From contig NZ_CP098740.1 in NCBI RefSeq assembly GCF_026167665.1, forward strand, positions 62,001 to 126,000: 64,000 nt of DNA, written 5' to 3'. The notes under the pieces are model-generated. The model made no database searches. It saw only the letters and a list, made by a program, of their open reading frames with translations, and was not told the origin of the DNA. Every line of letters begins with the position of its first letter. Positions within the stretch are counted from its first letter, which is position 1. This document shows positions 24,192 through 32,901 of this stretch, piece by piece. The position numbers and the translations under genes were made by a program. Source of the DNA: Streptomyces drozdowiczii (GTDB lineage Bacteria > Actinomycetota > Actinomycetes > Streptomycetales > Streptomycetaceae).

Positions 24192-26816
24192 GTGCGGATG
24201 CCGATCCGGCATGTGGCCGGGAACGTGATGTGGACGGTGCACGGGCAGGTCTGGGCGGTGTACCGGGTGGCGGGGTCCGGCGGCGGTGATACGTCCCGGC
24301 GTTCGAAGAACCGGCGGCTGGGGCAGCTGGAGGCGCTGGTCAAGTCGCTCCCGGGTGAGTCGATGCTGCTGAGCCTGTGCCCGGCCGTCGACCCGGAGAG
24401 CGTCCTGGCGAAGATGACGACGGGCATCGACCTTTCGGTCTCTGCCCGCTACCGGGAGTCCACCGAGCTGCTGCGCGGGCAGTTGGAGCAGCTGGAGCTG
24501 ACCGGTCGCACCGACTGGCTCGCCGTCCCTTTGCCGTTGAGCCGTGGGGAGTCGGTGCGCGAGGTGGTCGCCGCCGCCCGCGCCGACGTCGCCCTGCAGC
24601 TGGGGTTGCTGCCCCGTCCGGTGTCCGCCCGTGAGGAGGGTGAGCGCCTGGCCCAGGCCGAGCGGATGGCGTCGGTGTGGCCGTCGGGGATCACGCTGCG
24701 GCCCGCGACGACGGCCGAGATCCTGTGGATCTACGGGCACAGCACCCGGCGCGGTCTCCTCGAACCCGTGCTGCCCGAGGGTGAGCCGGCGCGGATGCGC
24801 GGGCGGGGCCGGGGCGCGGCGTCGCTCGGGCAGGTTGTGCTCGCCGAGGGCGGGAATCTCCTGGAGGACCTGGCCGGCGATGCCCGGGACGTGGGCTGGG
24901 GCAGCCGCGGTACGGGCCGCGGCGCGGCTGGTGGACGGGCCGGGGTGCGTGGGCGCCGACGCCGGGCGGGGGCGGTGGGTCCGCTCGCGCGGCGGTGGCT
25001 GGAGGTCACGACCGAGTACGGGCCGTCGTATCAGGTGATGCTCGCCCTTTCCGAGATGCCGGAGGCGTTCGTCTTCCCCGGCTCGGAGTACCTCGCCTCC
25101 CTGGACATGTTCTCGTTCCCGGTCGACTGGGTGGTGCGCCTCCATGTCTCGTCCGGGGCCGAGGCGGAGGCGAAGACCCGGCGCCAGGCGCGCGAGCTCG
25201 CCAATCAGTACGCCGAGTACGAGGGCGAGAGTGCCGGTGTTCCGGCCAGCGTCGACAAGGCCGTCGGCGGGCTCGACGAGTACAGGGAGCGGCTGACCGC
25301 GTCGAGTACCGAGGTGGAGGTGCGGGCGATGGCGGCGTTGTGCGTCTGGGGCGGCACCCCCGAAGAAGCCGAGCGGCGGGCCGGGGAGCTGGCCGGGCAC
25401 TTCGCCGGCAACGAGTACACCTTCGCCCGGCCGCGCGGGGAGCAGGAGAACCTCTGGTACGGGATGCTGCCCGGGACCCGCACCCCGCAGGTCATGGCCC
25501 AGTACGCGCAGTACCTGCTGGCCCGGGACTTCGCGATGGCTGCCCCGTTCAACGGCGGCGGGCTCGGCGACAGCACCGGGCCCTTGTTCGGGCTCCAGCT
25601 CGCCGGCGGCGGCGTGCGCCCCGTCCTCACCGACTGGACACGCGGCCCGCGGGAGAACACCTCCGCGACGGCGGCGTTCGTCGGGGAGCTCGGCGCGGGC
25701 AAGTCGACCGCGATGAAGGCTGCGGTGTACTCGGTGCTCGCCGCCGGGCACCGCACCCGGGGCAGCTACCGGCGAGGCCGGGTCGTGATCGTGGACCGGA
25801 CGCCGCGTCAGGAATGGCTCCGCTACGCCCAGGCGTGCCCGGGCCAGACCGAGTGCATCACCATCGACGACCACGCCCGCATCTCCCTCGACCCGCTGCG
25901 CATCTTCACCGGCCGCGAAGCCCAACGCTTCACCGAGAGCTTTCTGACCCTGTTGCTGGGGCTCGCGCCGATGAGCGACGAGGGCATCGCCCTGTCCGAG
26001 GCGATCGAGGCCGTACTCGCCCAGCCGCACCCCTCCATGACGGTGCTGGTCGAGGAGCTCACCAACCGGGGCGCGTCGGGGGACACGTGCTCGGCGATGG
26101 CGGCGCGGCGGCTGGCCGCCGTGTGCCGCAAGGACCTCGCCCGGGCGGTGTTCGACGAGACGCTGCCCGTGGTCCGCGGATCGTCGGCCGACACCCTCGT
26201 CTTCTCCGTGGCCTCGCTCGCGCTGCCGACGAAGAGCGAGCTGCGCGAGGGGCGGCTGGAGAAGATGGAGTTCGAGAAGGTCTTCGGCCGGGCCGTGATG
26301 TACCTGATCGCCGCCCTGTGCCGGAAGATCGTCTACGCGGACCTGGACGAGTTCGCGCTCGTGGTGTGGGACGAGTGCTGGTGGCTGACCTCCAGCCCCG
26401 AAGGTCTCGCCCTGGCCCTGGAGCTCGTACGCGACGGCCGCAAACACGGCGCCGGCGCCCTGTTCGGCGGGCACGACGACGAAGACATCGGCTCCGGCGA
26501 CTTGGAGGACGGACAGATCCTGCGCGGCCTCATCCCCCGCAAGTTCGTCTTCCGGCACACCGACGTCACCCTCGCCCGCCGCGCCCTGACGTTCCTGGGC
26601 TGCGACCCCAACGACCAGGACCTCCTCGCGCTCGTCACCACCGAGCTGTCGCCCACCAGCCCCGAGCTGAGCGATGACGAGCGTGCCGCCCGGGCCGGCG
26701 AGTGCCTGCACCGAGACCTCACCGGCCGGATCGGCGCCATGCAGATCACCCTGCCCGCCGACGAGCAAGCCGTCGCCCACATCCACTCCCAGCCCCTACA
26801 GAGCACCACGGCATGA
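24192..26816 (+). CDS. VirB4/TcpF-type conjugation ATPase
   Basis: 874 residues. The N-terminal half is the divergent CagE/VirB4 domain. The C-terminal half is a RecA-like motor: Walker A GAGKST at about residue 501, Walker B VVWDECWW at about 723, and a sensor-like GGHDDEDI near 765. The order and motifs match VirB4/TcpF, the ATPase that energises pilus or channel assembly and substrate transfer in type IV secretion. GTG 24192, with ATG 24198 as alternative. The stop overlaps the next start (ATGA). This gene is the firmest evidence that the operon is a type-IV-secretion-like conjugation system, not the usual Streptomyces TraB type. Confidence 0.88.
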   Translation: MRMPIRHVAGNVMWTVHGQVWAVYRVAGSGGGDTSRRSKNRRLGQLEALVKSLPGESMLLSLCPAVDPESVLAKMTTGIDLSVSARYRESTELLRGQLEQLELTGRTDWLAVPLPLSRGESVREVVAAARADVALQLGLLPRPVSAREEGERLAQAERMASVWPSGITLRPATTAEILWIYGHSTRRGLLEPVLPEGEPARMRGRGRGAASLGQVVLAEGGNLLEDLAGDARDVGWGSRGTGRGAAGGRAGVRGRRRRAGAVGPLARRWLEVTTEYGPSYQVMLALSEMPEAFVFPGSEYLASLDMFSFPVDWVVRLHVSSGAEAEAKTRRQARELANQYAEYEGESAGVPASVDKAVGGLDEYRERLTASSTEVEVRAMAALCVWGGTPEEAERRAGELAGHFAGNEYTFARPRGEQENLWYGMLPGTRTPQVMAQYAQYLLARDFAMAAPFNGGGLGDSTGPLFGLQLAGGGVRPVLTDWTRGPRENTSATAAFVGELGAGKSTAMKAAVYSVLAAGHRTRGSYRRGRVVIVDRTPRQEWLRYAQACPGQTECITIDDHARISLDPLRIFTGREAQRFTESFLTLLLGLAPMSDEGIALSEAIEAVLAQPHPSMTVLVEELTNRGASGDTCSAMAARRLAAVCRKDLARAVFDETLPVVRGSSADTLVFSVASLALPTKSELREGRLEKMEFEKVFGRAVMYLIAALCRKIVYADLDEFALVVWDECWWLTSSPEGLALALELVRDGRKHGAGALFGGHDDEDIGSGDLEDGQILRGLIPRKFVFRHTDVTLARRALTFLGCDPNDQDLLALVTTELSPTSPELSDDERAARAGECLHRDLTGRIGAMQITLPADEQAVAHIHSQPLQSTTA

Positions 26817-29695
26817 CCCTGCGGCAGGCCGGCGCACCGGCACAGATCAAGGACCAGCCCCGGGCCCGGGACGCAGCCGCCGAACGCGGCCGCAGCGGCT
26901 TGAACCGGGGCCGGTACGGACGTGTTCCCGTTCTGGGCGCGGCCCGGGCGCTGGGCGGGCGGCCGTGGCTGCGGGGCGGGCGCGTTCCCGTACGCGTGCT
27001 GCGTGTACTGCGCGGTGTGCGGCGGTGGTTGCGGCCGGGGAGGAGCATGGCGGCCGGGCTCGTCCTCCTCGCGCTCTCGTGCCTGATGTCCGTCGTACTC
27101 GCCGGTGTGGCCGCCCACGCGGCGCCCAGCCCGACGCCGTCCCCGTCGGCCAGTCGCGGGTTGCTCGACAACCCGTTCGTACCCGGGCCTCAGGGGCCCG
27201 TTCCGGGTACGTCCGGGTCCACGTCCTCTCCCCCGATGCTGCCCGGGCCGCCGAACCCGCTCAAGCCGAGCCCTCTGGTGCCCAGCCCGTCGGCCACGGA
27301 CAACGGCCTCTCCGACCTCCTCGACGATGCGCGTGCGAAGGAGGAGCGCGAGAAGAGGGAGGCCGCCGAGGAGGAGCGGCGCAAGGAGAAGAAGGCGCAG
27401 GAGGAGTTCGAGAAGAAGGTCGACGCGTACAAGAAGGACCGGGCGGCCCAGGGCGGGGTGCTGTCCGCGTTCGATGTGACCGACCGGGACGGGAATCCGG
27501 TCAGCTCGTACCGCATCTACGCCGACACCGGCAGTTGGAAGGACTGGGACCTGTCGATTGAGGGGTTCCTCGTCGACATGCTGTTCCTGGGCATCAAGTG
27601 GGCGGTGAGCTTCGCGTGCTTCCTCATCTCCTGGAGCCTGTCGTTCTTCCTGGCTGGGCTCCTGCTGAAGCCGGCCCTCCAGGTGTCGACGTCGCTGTAC
27701 GGCAGCGTCGTCACCCAGCTCGGGCTCCCGCTGCTGTTCCTGACAGTCACCCTGGTCGTGGCGTCCTTCCATCTGCTGTTCGGGAACCGGGTCAGGGGCT
27801 GGGGCGAGATGGCGGCCGCGCTGGTCATCTCCGCGCTCGCCATCGGGGCGCTCGCCTCGCCCCCGCAGCTCCTGCTCAGCAAGGACACCGGGGCCGTGGC
27901 GAGCGTGCGGAACCTGGCCGTGGAGACGGCCGCCCTGGTCCTGGACAAGGAACCCATCGACAGCACCCGGCCCACCACCGAAGCCGGCTGGGAGCAGAAG
28001 CCATCCGGAAGCAGTGTCGGTGAGCAGGTGCGCTCCGCACCCAGCGCGCTGGCACGGCCCATCACCGACGCCCTCGTGGACGCGTTCGTGGCCCGGCCCG
28101 CGATGCTCCTCTCGTACGGGCAGACGTTCGACGGGAAGTGCGGGAAGGAGTTCCGTGACTCCCGGATCGAGCAGGCCGTCTACGACCGCGAGGTCGACCA
28201 GCGCAAGGAGAAGGGCAAGTCCTTCCTCAAGCACATCCCCGGCATCGGGGTCGCGCTGCCCGACACGGTGAAGGACTGGATCGTGGGCACCGCCGTGGAC
28301 GTGACCACCGACGAAGTGATGAACATGATCCACGGCTCGGGGCCGGTCGCCAGCTTCGAGAAGGACTGCGTCAAGGACGCCGGGGCGGTGAAGAAGGCGT
28401 CGATGGACAAGGTCGGCGGCGCCGCGTTCATGCTCCTGGCCGCGTTCCTCACCTGCGCGTTCATCACCGTCCTGGGGAGCGGGTTCCTCTTCGCGCAGGT
28501 CAACATCGCCATCGAGGCGATGATCGCGAAAGTGGCTCTGGCCGTCGGGATCCTGCCCGGCCCCGGGCGGGCCTGGCTGTGGGAACGGGCCGCGGCCATC
28601 GCCCGCAGTCTCGCCCTGATGCTGGCCTGCGTCACCTGCCTGGCGGTGTTCGTGGTCGTCGTCAACACCGTCCTCAACACCCCCGAACGTGATCTGCCGG
28701 GCGGGCTGACCGTGCGGTTCATCGTGCTGGATGGCATCTGCGTCGCTGCGTTCCTCTACCGCCGCAAACTCGCCCGCACCACCAAGGGCATGGTCACCCG
28801 GGTGAGGCAGCGGCTCGGGAACAGCCCCCTGGGCGGGGCCGCCCCCGCGCCCCCGGGGCGGGAGCGGGGCAGGGTCGGGAAGCGGCTGGTGCTCGGCGGG
28901 CTCGCGCTCGGCGCCGCAGTGGCCACCGGCGGCACCAGCACCGCGCTCGGCACAGCAGCCCGCATCGGCGGCCGGCGGGCAGCCGCCGGGATCACCTCGC
29001 GCCTGGCCCGCAGCGGCGGCCGCGCCGCAACCGGCCTGGCCACCGCCGCCGAACGCACCGTACGGGCAGGAGCACGCACCGCCGTACGGGCCGGGAAGGT
29101 GGGGCTCCAGGCCACCGTCGGCCTGCCCGTCTACGGACCGCGCGTCGCCCGCAGGGTCGGCCCCGCCGTCTCCGCCCTGCCAGGGCGGGCAGCGGCGCGG
29201 GCCACCACCACGGCCCAGCAACTGCACGACCGGAGGCAGGAGATGAGCACCCGGGTCCAGCCGGCCCTCGAACTCGGCCGGGAAGCCCGGCACAACGTGC
29301 GCTCCCTCGGCCGCATCGTCCGCGGCCGCCCCGGCCTCGGCGCCTACCACCCCGCCACACCGCCCGCCCCGCAACCGGCCCCGCAGCAGACTCCGCCGAC
29401 GGTGCCCGCGACCCGCCGCCTCCCCGCACCCACCACCCCGCAGACCGCCGAACCCGGGGCCGCCGAACCGGGGTCCGCACCGGACCGGGCGCTGCGGCCG
29501 GGAGGTGTGCGCCGACGGCCGGCTCCCCGGCGCGGTCTCCAGCCGCCCGCCAGCGCGGCGCACGCCCGCCTCCACCAACAACTCCACCGCGTACGGCACA
29601 ACCGCGCCACCGACCCGGCACCGGCGCCTTCGCCGCGCGCACCGGGGCCACCGCGTACCGGGCGCCGCCGGACCGGTCCGGGGACATCGTCGTGA
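26813..29695 (+). CDS. VirB6/TrbL-like polytopic membrane protein
   Basis: 960 residues. The basic N-terminus is followed by a hydrophobic segment (GLVLLALSCLMSVVLAGVAA), a Pro/Ser-rich stretch and a charged coiled coil (EEREKREAAEEERRKEKKAQ). Six or more membrane helices lie at about 250-660 (GIKWAVSFACFLISWSL, LPLLFLTVTLVVASFHLLF, FMLLAAFLTCAFITVLGSGF and others). A long Arg/Ala/Pro tail follows. This is the layout of the large polytopic channel protein next to VirB4 in Gram-positive systems (TcpH/Orf15-like). ATG 26813 overlaps the VirB4 stop. Confidence 0.75.
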   Translation: MTLRQAGAPAQIKDQPRARDAAAERGRSGLNRGRYGRVPVLGAARALGGRPWLRGGRVPVRVLRVLRGVRRWLRPGRSMAAGLVLLALSCLMSVVLAGVAAHAAPSPTPSPSASRGLLDNPFVPGPQGPVPGTSGSTSSPPMLPGPPNPLKPSPLVPSPSATDNGLSDLLDDARAKEEREKREAAEEERRKEKKAQEEFEKKVDAYKKDRAAQGGVLSAFDVTDRDGNPVSSYRIYADTGSWKDWDLSIEGFLVDMLFLGIKWAVSFACFLISWSLSFFLAGLLLKPALQVSTSLYGSVVTQLGLPLLFLTVTLVVASFHLLFGNRVRGWGEMAAALVISALAIGALASPPQLLLSKDTGAVASVRNLAVETAALVLDKEPIDSTRPTTEAGWEQKPSGSSVGEQVRSAPSALARPITDALVDAFVARPAMLLSYGQTFDGKCGKEFRDSRIEQAVYDREVDQRKEKGKSFLKHIPGIGVALPDTVKDWIVGTAVDVTTDEVMNMIHGSGPVASFEKDCVKDAGAVKKASMDKVGGAAFMLLAAFLTCAFITVLGSGFLFAQVNIAIEAMIAKVALAVGILPGPGRAWLWERAAAIARSLALMLACVTCLAVFVVVVNTVLNTPERDLPGGLTVRFIVLDGICVAAFLYRRKLARTTKGMVTRVRQRLGNSPLGGAAPAPPGRERGRVGKRLVLGGLALGAAVATGGTSTALGTAARIGGRRAAAGITSRLARSGGRAATGLATAAERTVRAGARTAVRAGKVGLQATVGLPVYGPRVARRVGPAVSALPGRAAARATTTAQQLHDRRQEMSTRVQPALELGREARHNVRSLGRIVRGRPGLGAYHPATPPAPQPAPQQTPPTVPATRRLPAPTTPQTAEPGAAEPGSAPDRALRPGGVRRRPAPRRGLQPPASAAHARLHQQLHRVRHNRATDPAPAPSPRAPGPPRTGRRRTGPGTSS

Positions 29696-30801
29696 CGGGG
29701 AAGGGGAAGGTGCTCCTGGCAGGGTCGGCGCTCCTGGCGCCGGTCGTCCTGGTCCTGGGGCTGGTGGTGCTGTTCGTCGCGGCCGTCGCCAACGGGGCGG
29801 CCGGCCACGAAGAAGACGAAGCCGCCCCCGTCGCCGCGTCGGGCGGGGCGCCCGGGAAAGTCGCGGGGATCGACCCTGTCATGCTGTCCGCCTACACCCG
29901 CGCCGCCACCCAGATCGCTGTGCTGCGGCCGAAGTGCAAGGGGATGCGGTGGTCCGTGATCGCGGGGATCGGGAAGGTCGAGTCCAACCACGCCGCCGGG
30001 CGCACCGTCGCCGCCAACGGGAACATCACCCCGCACATCCTCGGGGTCCGGCTCAACGGCTCCGGCGTCGGCGGCAACCGCACCTCGTTCACGGACACCG
30101 ACCGCGGCCGGCTCGACGGCGACACCGCCTACGACCGGGCGGTCGGCCCGATGCAGTTCCTGCCCTCCACCTGGAACGGGCCGACCGGACAGGACGGCAA
30201 CAACGACGGCCTCAAAGACCCGCACAACGCTTTCGACGCCGCGCTCGGCACCGCCGCATACCTCTGCGGCACCGGCACCACCGACCTGAAGCAGGCCGAC
30301 CAGCTCCGCAAGGCGATCTGCCGCTACAACCACTCCGCCACCTACGTGAACGACGTCACCGGCTACGTCGCCGAGTACGACGCTCTCCCCACCGGGGCCG
30401 GTGCCCCGGCGGCGGCGAAGGGGCGGGCCGGAGCGGTAATCAGGGCTGCGAGCTCCGAGCTCGGGACCCCGTACGTGTGGGGCGGAGGCAGCACTTCGGG
30501 CCCGACGAAGGGCGGCTACGACTGCTCCGGCCTCATGCTCTACGCCTTCCACACGGGCGCCGGTATCACCCTGCCCCGTACCTCCCAGCAGATGCGGCAC
30601 TTCGGAACCCGCGTCGACCGTGCCGATATCCAGCCCGGCGACCTCATCGTGATCAACAACGACGGAAACTGGGGACACGTCGGCCTCTACACCGGCAACA
30701 ACACCATGATCCACGCACCCCGCCCCGGCAAAACCGTCAAAACCACATCCCTGGCCGGGTACTGGGAAAAGTACGACTGGGACGTACGGCGGGTGCTGTG
30801 A
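29692..30801 (+). CDS. Bifunctional lytic transglycosylase / NlpC-P60 peptidase
   Basis: 369 residues. An N-terminal membrane helix (LLAPVVLVLGLVVLFVAAV) is followed by an SLT-type lysozyme-like domain with catalytic Glu in GIGKVESNHAAG and GPMQFLPSTW, then an NlpC/P60 domain. The peptidase has Cys in YDCSGLMLYAF, His in NWGHVGLYTG and the third polar residue in MIHAPRPG. It resembles Tn916 Orf14 and CwlT, which locally cut peptidoglycan for the conjugation channel. GTG 29692 overlaps the previous stop (GTGA). Last gene of the operon, 33 bp before a strong terminator. Confidence 0.9.
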   Translation: MTGKGKVLLAGSALLAPVVLVLGLVVLFVAAVANGAAGHEEDEAAPVAASGGAPGKVAGIDPVMLSAYTRAATQIAVLRPKCKGMRWSVIAGIGKVESNHAAGRTVAANGNITPHILGVRLNGSGVGGNRTSFTDTDRGRLDGDTAYDRAVGPMQFLPSTWNGPTGQDGNNDGLKDPHNAFDAALGTAAYLCGTGTTDLKQADQLRKAICRYNHSATYVNDVTGYVAEYDALPTGAGAPAAAKGRAGAVIRAASSELGTPYVWGGGSTSGPTKGGYDCSGLMLYAFHTGAGITLPRTSQQMRHFGTRVDRADIQPGDLIVINNDGNWGHVGLYTGNNTMIHAPRPGKTVKTTSLAGYWEKYDWDVRRVL

Positions 30802-30834
30802 CGGGTTGAGATCTGGTCGTAGTGATACGGCGGC

Positions 30835-30871
30835 ATTTGGCCCCGCCAGACAGTGCCTGGCGGGGCCAAAT
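30835..30871. terminator. Bidirectional terminator after conjugation operon
   Basis: A perfect 15-bp stem (ATTTGGCCCCGCCAG) with a 7-base loop and T/A ends on both sides. It lies between the convergent NlpC/P60 gene and the immunity gene at 30897-31109, so it probably stops both transcripts. Confidence 0.85.
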
Positions 30872-30896
30872 TTGCTTCAGCGTCCGAGTCTATGAC

Positions 30897-31109
30897 TCAC
30901 ACATAGCCGAAGGGAAGGTCCGGCAGACTCCGGAGAAGCTCCCTCACCTCATCCATCGTCGCTCCCACACGCGAATCGAAATCACGTGGATCCCCCGTTT
31001 CGAGGGCTTCGCTCATCAACGACTGAACAAGGAAAAACTCCTCCCTGGGCATCGTCACGACGATTCGCTCCCCCTGGTCATCCACATACAAAGGGACCAC
31101 CCCTCTCAT
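30897..31109 (-). CDS. Putative immunity protein of orphan RHS toxin tip
   Basis: 70 residues (MRGVVPLYVDDQGERIVVTM … LRSLPDLPFGYV), acidic, no signal. The start overlaps the stop of the toxin-tip frame by 4 bases. That coupling, size and position are what is expected for an immunity protein that binds and blocks the toxin in the cytoplasm. No sequence family is recognised; the assignment is from context. Confidence 0.6.
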   Translation of the reverse strand: MRGVVPLYVDDQGERIVVTMPREEFFLVQSLMSEALETGDPRDFDSRVGATMDEVRELLRSLPDLPFGYV

Positions 31110-31447
31110 CCTTGCCTAAAGTTCCGCGTAAAGTATTCGTACCCGTCCTTTGGCGCGAATACGGTTCCCCCGTCTCGGGATTTAGGATTACGAATTACGA
31201 TAACCCCATTTCGCCAGTACGCGGTCCTTCCACCGCCACCGACACGGCGCTCACCGTTGAGGATAACGTCCTCGATCATCCGGGAAAATTCCTTGCGCGT
31301 ACGAATCCCCGGGAACTCCCCCTGCTCCACCACGTGCTTGCGAAATGCGTGTCCATCTGCGCCCGCAAGCTCTTCGGCAGCCAACCTGGCCTGCAGCTTC
31401 GTACAGCTGCTGTTATGCACCAGGACCGGGGTGTTACCCGCCAGCAC
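31106..31447 (-). CDS. Orphan RHS toxin C-terminal tip
   Basis: 113 residues opening in YVLAGNTPVLVHNSS, which is the same HINT-domain ending found in the complete RHS protein at 33239 (…YYVLAGSTPVLVHNS). After VHN a different toxin domain begins: HAFRKHVVEQGEFPGIRTRK, ERRVGGGGRTAYWRNGVIVI, then RNPKSRDGGTVFAPKDGYEY. The conserved His, TxKEF, GRTAYW and late Tyr/Phe pattern looks like an RNase of the BECR (EndoU/colicin-D-like) group. It has no start or secretion signals of its own, so it is a silent tip awaiting recombination onto the RHS gene. The upstream side is cut by an IS at the YY codons. Confidence 0.68.
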   Translation of the reverse strand: MLAGNTPVLVHNSSCTKLQARLAAEELAGADGHAFRKHVVEQGEFPGIRTRKEFSRMIEDVILNGERRVGGGGRTAYWRNGVIVIRNPKSRDGGTVFAPKDGYEYFTRNFRQG

Positions 31448-31454
31448 ATACTAC

Positions 31455-32354
31455 GAGCTCGTAACACGATCTTGTTGAACTGCCCTGGTTGGCCGTGACC
31501 AGTGTGACGATTCGGCCGTTCGAGATGGTGTGACTACCCGGCCGTGGATCGTGGACGATGACCTGTGGGCGCTGATCGAGCCGCTCCTGCCGCCCTGGCC
31601 CGAGAAGGCTCCCGGTCCACGGCCGGTGCCGGACCGGCAGTGCCTGCAGGGCATCCTCTACGTGCTGCACAACGACATCGCCTCGCAACTGCTGCCCCTG
31701 GAGCTGGGGTTCGGCTCGGGTCAGACCTGCTGGCGGCGCCTTGAGCGGTGGCAGCAGGCCGGGGTCTTCGACCGGCTGCACCGGATCCTGCTCTCCAGAC
31801 TGCATGCGGCCGGCGAGCTGGACTGGTCCAGAGCATGCGTGGACGGTTCCCACGTCCGCGCGAAAAAGGGGGAGCCGACACCGGTCCGTCGCCGGTCGAC
31901 CGGCGGAAGCCGGGCAGCAAGCATCACCTGATCTGCGACGGACGCGGCACCCCGCTCAGGGTCATCACCATCGCGGCCAACGTCAACGACGTCCCCCAGA
32001 CCCTCGCCCTGGTCGACGGCGTCCCGCCCGTCGCCGGCCGCCGAGGGCGGCCCCGCCGGCGCCCTGAGGCCCTCCTCGGAGACAAGGGCTACGACTCCAA
32101 CCCCAACCGCCGCGAACTGCGCAAGCGCCGGATCCTGCCGGTCATCTCCCGCAAGGGCTCACCGAACATCAAAGGGCTGGGCAAGCTCCGCTACGTCGTC
32201 GAGCAGACCTTCGCCCTGCTCCACCAGTTCAAGCGCCTCGCCGTTCGCTGGGAGCGCCGCACCGAACTCCACGACGCCTTCGTCTCCCTCGCCTGCAGCC
32301 TCATCTGCTGGAGACGCCTCAAGAGGGCCAACTCATGATCGTGTTACGAGCTCT
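31455..32354. mobile_element. IS5-family (IS427-like) insertion sequence
   Basis: About 900 bp bounded by perfect 17-bp inverted repeats (GAGCTCGTAACACGATC at 31455-31471 and its complement at 32338-32354). It contains one two-frame transposase gene on the plus strand. It splits the RHS orphan toxin from upstream sequence and abuts an integrase fragment on its right. Confidence 0.85.
31530..32338 (+). CDS. IS5-family transposase, two overlapping frames
   Basis: The first frame (31530-31931) carries DUF4096-like DDLWALIEPLLPPWPEKAPG, and DWSRACVDGSHVRAKKG with the first catalytic Asp. The second frame (to 32338) carries SKHHLICDGRGTPLRVITIA, the second Asp in LLGDKGYDS, and the Glu in VVEQTFALLHQFKRLA. 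They join at GCGAAAAAGGGGGAG, an A-run/G-run slippery site typical of programmed frameshifting in IS427-group elements. It therefore may well be functional. Starts at GTG or ATG near 31530. Confidence 0.8.
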
Positions 32355-32692
32355 CAGGGACGGCAGCAGCAGGAGAAGCAGTCCGCCGCTGACCAGTGGA
32401 CCGAGACCGGATATGTCTTCACCACGACCATTGGCCGCCCGATCGAACAGACCAACCTCATCCGCACCTTCCATGCTCTCCTCCCCACGCCGAGCTCCGC
32501 ACGATCCGCTTCCACGACCTCCGCCACACCACAGCCACCCTCCTCCTGGAGGAAGGCGTCGAACTCGTCGTCATCAAAGAACTCCTCGGACACGCCCACA
32601 TCGGCGTCACGGCCACCATCTACGCCCATGTCCGGCTCGGCCTCCAACGCCAAGCCCTCGACACCCTCAGTGCGACCCTCGACCGTTCCTGA
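32355..32692 (+). pseudogene. Tyrosine recombinase (integrase), C-terminal fragment
   Basis: Two frames: WTETGYVFTTTIGRPIEQTN, then IRFHDLRHTTATLLLEEGVE and KELLGHAHIGVTATIYAHVR. The catalytic HxLRH box, second His (GHAHI) and nucleophile Tyr (TATIYAHV) are visible. The N-terminal half and the first Arg box are lost at the IS end, and a frame shift near 32490 separates the pieces. It may be the former integrase of the element that carried the conjugation operon, though that is inference. Confidence 0.7.
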
Positions 32693-32763
32693 CACACCGA
32701 CGACAACGGCGACGGACACCACCAGGTCCGCCGCTGCCCGTCAATTGCTGCCGTCAGACACGA

Positions 32764-32799
32764 CTGAAGCCCCACCAGTCGCAACCGGTGGAGCTTCAG
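32764..32799 (+). terminator. Hairpin after integrase fragment
   Basis: A 12-bp stem with one bulge per side (CTGAAGC/CCACC with GGTGG/GCTTCAG), then ATTTGAAATT. This is intrinsic-terminator-like, 72 bp past the integrase stop. Confidence 0.6.
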
Positions 32800-32901
32800 A
32801 TTTGAAATTGCAAACCGTCTGCAACGACCCCTGTGATCGTCGCAGACTTCGGGCTCAGCGCAGGTGCGCGGGGAACACGCCCTCAGCCCGAGAGGCTGGC
32901 G

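Noticed and set aside
23397..26786. 1,129-residue minus-strand frame across the conjugation genes
   Set aside because: Low complexity, no motif, and it is antisense to a VirB4 gene with Walker boxes.
26333..29599. 1,088-residue minus-strand frame
   Set aside because: Shadow of the polytopic membrane gene; composition is Gly/Arg/Pro repeats only.
32355..32900. Integrase attachment site for the conjugation element
   Set aside because: No tRNA and no matching direct repeat could be found in the window, so no att site is claimed.
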